NCBI GenBank assembly: GCA_902464115.1
Contig: CABQIF010000113.1
Location: forward strand, 1-6,741
Reading direction: 5' to 3'
Source: an uncultured Ruminococcus sp.
GTDB taxonomy: Bacteria > Bacillota > Clostridia > Oscillospirales > Ruminococcaceae
Length of the DNA stretch: 6,741 nt
In this document: in pieces, positions 1-6,200 of the stretch
How the letters are laid out: every line of letters starts with the position of its first letter
How positions within the stretch are numbered: the first letter of the stretch is position 1
Notes under the pieces: model-generated
Seen by the model: only the letters and a program-made list of their open reading frames with translations
What the model was told of the DNA's origin: nothing
Databases searched by the model: none
Program-made: the position numbers and the translations under genes

Positions 1-151
1 GGCTGCGGATGGTGCGAGCGTTTTGGTTTTCGTCCAGTTCTTTTAAATATCCGGGACGTTCTGTTTCAAATTGGTTGTATAAAACGGTTTTTTTCACGCC
101 GATTAAATAAGCGACTTTTGAAACAATGTCTTTGGTGTTGGTTCGTTCCAT
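1..151 (-). CDS. Partial unrecognised gene, N-terminal 50 codons
   Basis: An ATG at 151-149 (minus strand) opens a frame that stays open to the left edge, so the 3' end lies outside the window. An AGAAAGGA ribosome binding site lies about 10 nt upstream, and a near-consensus promoter lies a further ~70 nt back, so this is a real gene start. The protein begins MERTNTKDIVSKVAYLIGVK and then continues with KTVLYNQFE and a charged stretch rich in Glu, Lys, Asn and Arg. The segment around residues 8-30 loosely resembles the second half of a TetR-like helix-turn-helix (pattern A..IGV.K..LY..F). However, the first helix that such regulators carry before it is missing, so I do not assign a DNA-binding function. 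Product unknown. The gene is divergent from the symporter gene, and the two share an intergenic region of about 290 bp. Confidence 0.75.
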   Translation of the reverse strand, partial: MERTNTKDIVSKVAYLIGVKKTVLYNQFETERPGYLKELDENQNARTIRS

Positions 152-225
152 TAAAATTCATTCCTTTCTGTTTTGTAATGGATGTGAAAAAGTGCATTTG
201 TAGTGATTTCCCCGATGCAATCTCT

Positions 226-254
226 ATTATAACATAATTTTGTGTCGTTGTCGA
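226..254 (-). promoter_or_regulatory. Sigma-A promoter of the leftward partial gene
   Basis: Read on the minus strand: TCGACA at 254-249 (one mismatch to TTGACA), a 17-nt spacer, then a perfect TATAAT at 231-226 preceded by TGT (extended -10). The predicted start is near 219, giving a leader of about 68 nt before the ATG at 151. The assignment rests on consensus match and spacing only. Confidence 0.8.
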
Positions 255-294
255 TTGTTTTTTTAAAAATAAAATGCAATATTTACAAAACAAA
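255..294. promoter_or_regulatory. A/T-rich spacer between divergent promoters
   Basis: The 40 bp between the two -35 boxes are almost entirely A and T, including an adjoining T7 run and A5 run at about 258-269. This position is upstream of both promoters, where A/T-rich UP elements contact the RNA polymerase alpha subunit, so it may boost both. No clear palindromic operator is visible here. The UP-element role is inferred. Confidence 0.35.
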
Positions 295-323
295 TTGACT
301 TTCTCGGGGTTTTATGGTAAAAT
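295..323 (+). promoter_or_regulatory. Sigma-A promoter of the SSS symporter gene
   Basis: TTGACT at 295-300, a 17-nt spacer, and TAAAAT at 318-323 preceded by TGG (extended -10). The predicted start is near 330, leaving a leader of about 115 nt. Because transcription starts here, the in-frame ATG further upstream at 274 cannot be used from this promoter, which supports the start codon at 445. Confidence 0.8.
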
Positions 324-330
324 AGAAACA

Positions 331-347
331 CTGTACAATCGTTACAG
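331..347 (+). promoter_or_regulatory. Operator-like inverted repeat at the transcript start
   Basis: CTGTA at 331-335 and TACAG at 343-347 form an inverted repeat with a 7-nt centre, placed at about +1 to +17 of the symporter transcript. TGTA/TACA half-sites of this kind are bound by some GntR-type regulators, and a bound protein here would block early elongation. Only 5 bp per arm, so chance is quite possible. Confidence 0.25.
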
Positions 348-427
348 AACTTATGGAATCCATTTCACGCAGAGATTTTCGAAAGCGGAACGGCAAATCT
401 TTGATTCTGATTGGATTCTAAATCAAA

Positions 428-433
428 AAGGAG
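428..433 (+). promoter_or_regulatory. Ribosome binding site deciding the symporter start
   Basis: AAGGAG lies 11 nt before the ATG at 445 and 5 nt before an in-frame TTG at 439. It rules out the upstream in-frame ATG at 274, which has no such site. The ATG at 445 is preferred because the TTG would add only two residues (Leu-Ile) and is the weaker start codon. Confidence 0.75.
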
Positions 434-444
434 AATGTTTGATT

Positions 445-2004
445 ATGACAACCGCAATTACTCTTGCGATGCTGATTGTATACATTGCCATCATGATGGG
501 CATTGGAATTTATACAGCCAGCAAAACCAAATCCGTCAGCGATTTTGTGCTGGGCGGAAATAGTGTCGGTTCATGGCTGACAGCATTTGCCTATGGAACA
601 TCGTATTTTTCCGCTGTTGTATTCATTGGCTATGCGGGACAGTTCGGGTGGAACTACGGCGTTTCGTCCACATGGATTGGAATCGGAAATGCTGTGCTCG
701 GCAGTGCCCTTGCATGGCTGGTACTGGGCAAACGTACCCGACTGATGAGCAATCACTTACAGGCAAAGACAATGCCGGAATTTTTCGGGAATCGGTTTCA
801 GTCTGTCAGCTTAAAGATTGCCGCTGCACTGATTGTATTTGTATTCCTGATTCCTTATACTGCCTCGGTTTACAATGGCTTATCCCGTCTGTTTAACATG
901 GCATTTGATTTGGAATCGGATGCTTCTTACCGGATTATTATTATTGCCATGGCAATTGTCACCGCCATTTATGTCATCCTTGGCGGCTACGCTGCAACGG
1001 CTTTGAATGACTTTATTCAAGGCATTGTCATGTTGATTGGAATTGCAGCGGTGGTCGTCTGTACCTTACAGCATCACGGCGGCTTTTCAGAATCCTTGCG
1101 GCAGATGGGCGAGATTGAACAGGGTCAGTATGCTGCCTTGTTTGGACCTGAACCGCTGAACCTGCTGGGTGTTGTCATTCTGACCTCGCTTGGTACCTGG
1201 GGACTTCCGCAGATGGTACATAAGTTCTATGCGATCAAGAATACTGATGGTATCCGAAAAGGTGCGATTATTTCCACGATTTTTGCATTGGTCGTTGCTG
1301 GTGGTTCTTACTTCATGGGCGGATTTGACCGGTTATTCTGCACGCTGAACGGAGAAAGCGGAAAGACTGCCATTGCCACGCTGGCAAACGGCAAGCCGGA
1401 ATATGATGCCATGGTTCCGGCAATGCTGCAAAGTGCTCTGCCAGATTTGCTGATTGGTCTGGTGGTCGTTCTGGTATTGTCTGCTTCTATGTCTACGCTG
1501 TCCTCATTGGTTTTGACATCCAGTTCCACTATGACCATTGACTTCATCCGTCCGAGAATGAAGCACCACAGCGAAAAGAAAGAAGTCATCATTATGCGGG
1601 TGTTGATCGCTGCATTCCTGCTGATCTCTGTTTTGATTGCGTTCAATAAGAATGCGTCGATTTCTACGCTGATGTCCTATTCCTGGGGGGCACTGGCTGG
1701 CTCATTCTTAGGGCCGTTCGTCTTTGGTCTGTATAGCAAGAAGGTAACCGTTCCGGCAGTTTGGACAAGTTTCATTCTGGGCATTGGCGGTACGATCGGA
1801 CATATGATTCTGTTTGGATTTGGCTGGTTCCCAGCACTGACAAAGTCCGCAGCTTCTCTGCCGCTGAATCTGGCATCTCCGATCAACATTGGTGCGATTC
1901 TGATGATTTTGTCTTTGATTGTCGTTCCGGTCATCAGTTCCTTTACAAAGGTAAAAGACCCGAAGGCAACTGATGCAGCCTTTACCTGCTATCAGCAGAA
2001 GTAA
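445..2004 (+). CDS. Sodium:solute symporter, SSS family (PanF-like motifs)
   Basis: A 519-residue cytoplasmic-membrane protein with about 13 hydrophobic segments, the usual size for the solute:sodium symporter family, which uses the Na+ gradient to import a small solute. Visible family motifs: TSYFSAVVFIG (52-62, unwound first core helix), TMPEFFGNRF (109-118), ILGGYAATALNDFIQGIVML (178-197), GLPQMVHKF (253-261), and SASMSTLSS (346-354). In the last of these, A347, S350 and T351 align with the Na2-site residues A337, S340 and T341 of PutP. The position of PutP Asp55 is Tyr54 here, and LND replaces the PutP WTD. From memory, both features match E. coli PanF, so a pantothenate or related carboxylate substrate is more likely than proline, but this is inference. 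The gene is monocistronic, with its own promoter and a terminator 21 nt after the stop. The family call is secure; the substrate is not. Confidence 0.93.
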   Translation: MTTAITLAMLIVYIAIMMGIGIYTASKTKSVSDFVLGGNSVGSWLTAFAYGTSYFSAVVFIGYAGQFGWNYGVSSTWIGIGNAVLGSALAWLVLGKRTRLMSNHLQAKTMPEFFGNRFQSVSLKIAAALIVFVFLIPYTASVYNGLSRLFNMAFDLESDASYRIIIIAMAIVTAIYVILGGYAATALNDFIQGIVMLIGIAAVVVCTLQHHGGFSESLRQMGEIEQGQYAALFGPEPLNLLGVVILTSLGTWGLPQMVHKFYAIKNTDGIRKGAIISTIFALVVAGGSYFMGGFDRLFCTLNGESGKTAIATLANGKPEYDAMVPAMLQSALPDLLIGLVVVLVLSASMSTLSSLVLTSSSTMTIDFIRPRMKHHSEKKEVIIMRVLIAAFLLISVLIAFNKNASISTLMSYSWGALAGSFLGPFVFGLYSKKVTVPAVWTSFILGIGGTIGHMILFGFGWFPALTKSAASLPLNLASPINIGAILMILSLIVVPVISSFTKVKDPKATDAAFTCYQQK

Positions 2005-2025
2005 AAAGTCGCTGTATTTTGCATG

Positions 2026-2063
2026 AAAAAAGCGTATCCGTTTTTGCAACGGGTACGCTTTTT
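2026..2063. terminator. Bidirectional intrinsic terminator between convergent genes
   Basis: Arms 2026-2040 and 2050-2063 pair through a GC-containing stem (AGCGTATCCG with CGGGTACGCT, one G-T wobble) around a 9-nt loop. The stem is flanked by A6 on the left and T5 on the right. Read rightward it ends the symporter transcript; read leftward the A run becomes a U run and ends the FNT transcript. It lies 21 nt from the symporter stop and 24 nt from the FNT stop. Confidence 0.9.
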
Positions 2064-2087
2064 GTGTTTGTAAGAATGACGCTGTTT

Positions 2088-2783
2088 TTATAGCGGCTGA
2101 TTCGATAATTTTTTCAGCAGCGGAACAATCATACCGCCAACACTGTTTCCAGCAATGGCAAGAATGAAGTAAACAATTGCTTTAGACGGTTCTGGGCAAC
2201 CAGCAAAGAAATAATAGAACATATCTGCAATACAGTGGTTGAATCCGCAGATGATAAAGACCATGACCGGCATCACGACCACGAACAGCGAGCCAGTAAA
2301 GTTCTTTTCTTCTTTGCATTTCCGGCTACCTTCTACAGCAGTAAACATCAGGATTCCGCAGAAAATCGCCAGAATAAAAATGCTCAGTGGATTGTCATGA
2401 ATTTTGCCGTCAACGGTTGCCTGTACCCGGTCGGAGATGGTAACATCCATCGTGCTAACAGTTGATGTAAAGAACCGAACTTGTCGGAGCAGCAAAGCTG
2501 CAATCAATGTTCCAAGGGCGTTGCCCACAAGCGTGACAGCGGTTTCTGCAACATAGGGTAAATCCCGATTGACAATGTATCCGACTTTTCCGGTGAATAA
2601 CCCATACTTGAACTGTACGATACAGAACAGCCCCAGCGAGAACAGGAATGCCCCTAAGAATCGGTTTTCGCTGGAGAGGCTCACCATGCCGCCAACGCCC
2701 AGCATCAGACCGGACAGAACCCCGTCTGCCAGAAAGGAAATCCACTTGTTTTTATTCGGTTTTGTTTGCTCCAAAATATCCAC
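2088..2783 (-). CDS. Formate/nitrite transporter (FNT) family channel
   Basis: A 231-residue membrane protein of the FocA/NirC/hydrosulfide-channel family, which passes small monovalent anions as a pentamer. Motifs: GLFTG (61-65, FocA Thr91 equivalent Thr64), GNALGTL (87-93), DGKIH (125-129, Lys127 matching the pore Lys156 of FocA), CGFNHCIADMF (179-189, His183 matching the central His209) and AGNSVGG (211-217). Unlike FocA, the residue before the His is Asn182 rather than Glu, and Phe147 stands where FocA has Asn172. The N-terminus is also short, with little room for the FocA gating helix. The substrate (formate, nitrite, hydrosulfide) cannot be assigned. The frame opens with GTG at 2783, only 15 nt after an in-frame stop. 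The GAGGA just before it is almost touching, so a TTG three codons later (2774) is a real alternative. Transcribed alone from its own promoter. Confidence 0.92.
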   Translation of the reverse strand: MDILEQTKPNKNKWISFLADGVLSGLMLGVGGMVSLSSENRFLGAFLFSLGLFCIVQFKYGLFTGKVGYIVNRDLPYVAETAVTLVGNALGTLIAALLLRQVRFFTSTVSTMDVTISDRVQATVDGKIHDNPLSIFILAIFCGILMFTAVEGSRKCKEEKNFTGSLFVVVMPVMVFIICGFNHCIADMFYYFFAGCPEPSKAIVYFILAIAGNSVGGMIVPLLKKLSNQPL

Positions 2784-2813
2784 ATCCTCATCTTGTTATT
2801 TTTTCTGTTTTGT

Positions 2814-2842
2814 AGTGTAACACAGAGTGGTGGTTTTGTCAA
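2814..2842 (-). promoter_or_regulatory. Sigma-A promoter of the FNT gene
   Basis: Minus strand: perfect TTGACA at 2842-2837, a 17-nt spacer, then TACACT at 2819-2814. The predicted start is near 2807, giving a short leader of about 25 nt to the GTG. No operator palindrome is obvious around it. Confidence 0.8.
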
Positions 2843-2998
2843 GTCATTTTTCCGGCTTTTTTCTGGAACAAATGGGAAATGAAAACTTTTCAGTAAATTC
2901 ATGTCATTTATAATAAAAAAGATTGCAAATTGGACAGAGATGGAAATTTATTCTCTGAATACCAAATCAATCAACCATGTGGAAAATATGAATATTGC
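2843..2998. other. Intergenic region, no gene seen
   Basis: An A/T-rich stretch between the divergent FNT and repeat-protein promoters. I see no ORF with a ribosome binding site, no RNA gene and no strong palindrome. A TATAAT at 2909-2914 with a weak TTTTCA 16 nt upstream could be a minor rightward promoter, but it is not convincing. Confidence 0.6.
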
Positions 2999-3027
2999 TT
3001 GACAGTCCACAGGAATTGTGCTATAAT
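2999..3027 (+). promoter_or_regulatory. Perfect-consensus promoter of the repeat protein
   Basis: TTGACA at 2999-3004, a 17-nt spacer, and TATAAT at 3022-3027 preceded by TGC (extended -10). Every element is at consensus, so strong constitutive transcription is expected. The predicted start is near 3034, leaving a leader of about 180 nt before the ATG at 3214. Confidence 0.93.
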
Positions 3028-3036
3028 GAAAGTATC

Positions 3037-3066
3037 TTCAGAACGGGAATGGGTTCTCGTTCTGAA
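3037..3066 (+). promoter_or_regulatory. 5'-terminal leader hairpin, possible mRNA stabiliser
   Basis: Arms 3037-3049 and 3054-3066 pair over 13 bp (12 Watson-Crick, one G-U at 3046/3057) with a TGGG loop. The stem begins only about 3 nt from the predicted 5' end. No U run follows, so it is not an intrinsic terminator. Hairpins placed this way protect some mRNAs from 5'-end-dependent decay, as in the Bacillus subtilis aprE leader. That role is inferred here. Confidence 0.7.
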
Positions 3067-3091
3067 CGCAAAATTTTATATCATTCATATG

Positions 3092-3098
3092 CCTTTCT
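3092..3098 (+). promoter_or_regulatory. Possible anti-Shine-Dalgarno element
   Basis: CCTTTCT is an exact 7-nt complement of AGAAAGG at 3197-3203, which overlaps the Shine-Dalgarno region of the repeat protein. Pairing would place about 100 nt in a loop that contains the hairpin at 3124-3150. It could hide the ribosome site under some condition, but pyrimidine-rich 7-mers also arise by chance. Confidence 0.25.
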
Positions 3099-3123
3099 AA
3101 TCGTTTTTATAAGTATTTTACCG

Positions 3124-3150
3124 CCTGTCCTTAGAAAAAAACCGGGCAGG
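3124..3150 (+). promoter_or_regulatory. Second leader hairpin
   Basis: CCTGTCC (3124-3130) pairs with GGGCAGG (3144-3150) over 7 bp with one G-U, around a 13-nt A-rich loop. No T run follows, so it is not a terminator. It is the most GC-rich part of an otherwise A/T-rich leader and lies between the possible anti-Shine-Dalgarno and the ribosome site. It matches no riboswitch class I can recognise. Confidence 0.4.
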
Positions 3151-3196
3151 AATTTGCAGCAATCCGTAGCAGAATGAATCGAACAAGATGCTTTGC

Positions 3197-3210
3197 AGAA
3201 AGGAAGAGGA
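3197..3210 (+). promoter_or_regulatory. Ribosome binding site deciding the repeat-protein start
   Basis: A purine run, AGAAAGGAAGAGGA, ends 3 nt before the ATG at 3214; its AAGGA core is 9 nt away. An in-frame TTG at 3193 lies before this site and would add seven residues ahead of an otherwise normal signal peptide, so 3214 is the better start. Confidence 0.85.
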
Positions 3211-3213
3211 ATT

Positions 3214-6200
3214 ATGAAAAACCAAAATCAAGTAAAAGTATTCGTCAGTGTCTTTTTGGCATTGCTTTCCGTTCAGGGAATCGCAATGACAGGGGCAGCA
3301 GCGATGGAATCTGTACCACTTGCCACGGAACAGACCGAACAGATGGAGGAAGCGGTGACCGAAACGCTGCCGCAGGAATCCCTATCATCGGACACTTTGA
3401 GCATTTCTTCCAATGATGCGATTCCAAACATCATGCAAGGAACACCGATTGCCATCAATGGGGTTGTGAAATCCGATTTTTCAAAGATTACGGTTTTAAC
3501 AGTGGGCGTTTACAATGACGATGGGGAACAGGTCATCGGAAAAACACTCTCTCCGAATCAGACGGAATATGATTTGCAGAACTTGAATGATGCCTTGCCG
3601 TTTGAGAACTTGCAGGCTGGCACGTATCAGTATCGTGTCATTGCCAGCAATGCATCCAACCAAAATTACACCGTTATTCATCAAGATTTTGTCGTATCCA
3701 GTGACCCAACGGTACAAGTTGGGGCGACAGAAGATGCGATTACGATTGAAAACGGCAGCAAAATTCCCAATATTACCGTCGGCACATCTGTTTCCATCAG
3801 CGGGATTGTTCGTTCTGCTTCATCGAATATCACAACGATTACGGTTGGCGTTTATGACAGCAATCATAAGATGGTAACTGGAAAAAATGCTTATCCGACT
3901 GCATCCACATTTAATGTTAAAAAGTTGGATGATTTTGTAGATTTCAGTGAATTGCCAGTAGGTACTTATACCTATGAGATTACGGTTACCAATGGCACAC
4001 ACACAAATTATACCGTTGTCAATCAGAAGTTTACAGTATCTTCCAGCAATACTACAACCGATGACAGCATTAAAATTACCAACAGTGCAACGATTCCGAA
4101 TATTACCGTTGGAAAAGCCGTGTCCATTCGTGGGACGGTCACTTCTGCAAAATCAAATATTACCAAGATTACCGTCGGGGTATTTGATGCAAACAATACG
4201 ATGGTAACCGGAAATTCTGTATCACCCAATACAAAAACATATAATGTTGCAAATATGGATGCAGCAGTGAAATTTGGGAATCTGAAAGCAGGCACTTATT
4301 ACTATAAGGTGCTGGTAACCAATGCTGCCCACAAGGATTATGTGGCAGTGAATCAGAAGTTCACAGTTTCGGAATCTGGCAGCAGCACCACGACAGACCA
4401 GATCAAAATAACCAATGGTGCGACAATCCCGAATATTACAGCAGGAAAGTCGGTTTCAATTCGAGGAACAGTTACTTCTGCAACCTCTAATATTACAAGA
4501 TTGACAGTTGGAATTTATCGGGAAGATGGTACAAGTGTTACAGGAAGAACCGTTGTTCCAAACGCAAAATCTTATGATGTTGCAAAAATAGACCCTTATG
4601 TAAAATTTGGCGGATTGACCGCAGGTACATATTATTATAAGGTATTAGTAACCAATGCAACCCATACAAATTATGCAGTTGTCAACCAGAAGTTCACGGT
4701 TTCCGATGGCAGCACAGCCACAACAGATACCTTGAGTATCACCGGCGGTGTGACCATTCCGAATATCAAGGTCGGCAATGTGGTTTCGATTCGGGGAACA
4801 GTGACTTCCGCATCTTCTAACTTAAAGAGTGTGACGGTTGGCGTTTATGACAGCAACAACAAGTTGGTAACCGGAAAAACAGTAGTTCCGAATGCCAAGA
4901 CCTACAATGTTCGCAATTTGGATGCGTATGTCAGCTTCGGTGATCTGAAAGCCGGAACATATTATTATAAAGTCATCGCATCGAATGCAGCGAATACAAA
5001 TGTGGCAGTAGTCAATCAGAAATTCACGGTTTCCGATGGCAGTACCACTACAACGGACACCTTGAGTATCACCGGCGGTGTAACGATTCCAAATATCAAG
5101 GTCGGCAATGTGGTTTCGATTCGAGGGACTGTTACTTCCGCATCTTCTAACTTGAAGAGTGTCACCGTTGGTGTTTATGACAGCAACAACAAGTTGGTAA
5201 CCGGAAAAACAGTAGCCCCGAATGCCAAGACCTACAACGTCCGTAATTTGGATGCGTATGTCAGCTTTGGTGATTTGAAAGCCGGAACATATTATTACAA
5301 AGTCATTGCATCGAATGCAGCGAATACAAATGTTGCCGTAGTCAATCAGAAGTTCACCGTTTCGGATGGCAGTACCACCACAACGGATAAGCTGAGCATG
5401 ACTGGCGGTGTGACCATTCCGAATATCAAGGTCGGCAATGTGGTTTCGATTCGTGGTACAGTTGCATCTGCATCGTCCAACTTAAAGAGTGTCACAGTTG
5501 GTGTTTACGATAGCAATAACAAGTTGGTGACAGGAAAGACCGTAACTCCGAATGCAAAGACCTACAACATCCGCAATTTGGATGCCTATGTCAGCTTTGG
5601 TGATTTGAAAGCCGGAACATATTATTACAAAGTCATTGCATCGAATGCAGCGAATACAAATGTTGCCGTAGTCAATCAGAAGTTCACCGTTTCGGATGGC
5701 AGTACCACCACAACGGATAAGCTGAGCATGACTGGCGGTGTGACCATTCCGAATATCAAGGTCGGCAATGTGGTTTCGATTCGAGGAACAGTCACTTCCG
5801 CATCTTCCAACTTGAAGAGCGTCACGGTTGGCGTTTATGACAGCAACAACAAGTTAGTAACCGGAAAGACAGCAACACCGAATGCAAAAACCTACAATGT
5901 TCGCAATCTGGATGCGTATGTCAGCTTCGGTGACTTGAAGGCAGGTACTTATTATTATAGAGTCTTTGCAACCAACGCTACTACAACGAATTTCCCAGTT
6001 GTAGAGCAGAAATTCACGGTTTCTGCGAACGGAAGTACAACAGCATCCGACACCTTGAGCATTTCGGGCGGTACAAGTGTTCCGAATATCACAGAGGGAA
6101 CGTCCGTTGTAGTAAAAGGAACGGTGTCCTCTGCCTCTTCCAATATCACCAGTGTAACAGTTGGTGTTTATTCTGCATCCGGAAACTTGATTACCGGAAA

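Noticed and set aside
66..293. 75-residue minus-strand ORF
   Set aside because: It overlaps the partial leftward gene and its promoter in a different frame, and the translation resembles no protein.
373..419. AGATTT/AAATCT stem and GATTCT direct repeat in the symporter leader
   Set aside because: Six-base A/T-rich matches in a short leader are expected by chance and show no further symmetry.
274..444. Upstream extension of the symporter frame from an ATG at 274
   Set aside because: The promoter at 295-323 lies inside this extension, the extra residues are not membrane-like, and AAGGAG at 428-433 points to the ATG at 445.
2887..2914. Second rightward promoter, TTTTCA-16-TATAAT
   Set aside because: The -35 is weak and the spacing short, and a perfect promoter lies about 110 bp downstream. 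Kept only as a remote possibility.
3037..3150. Leader hairpins as terminators or attenuators
   Set aside because: Neither stem is followed by a T run, and the downstream gene is clearly intact.
2995..3177. 60-residue plus-strand ORF
   Set aside because: It overlaps the perfect promoter and the leader hairpin, has no ribosome binding site, and its composition is that of non-coding DNA.
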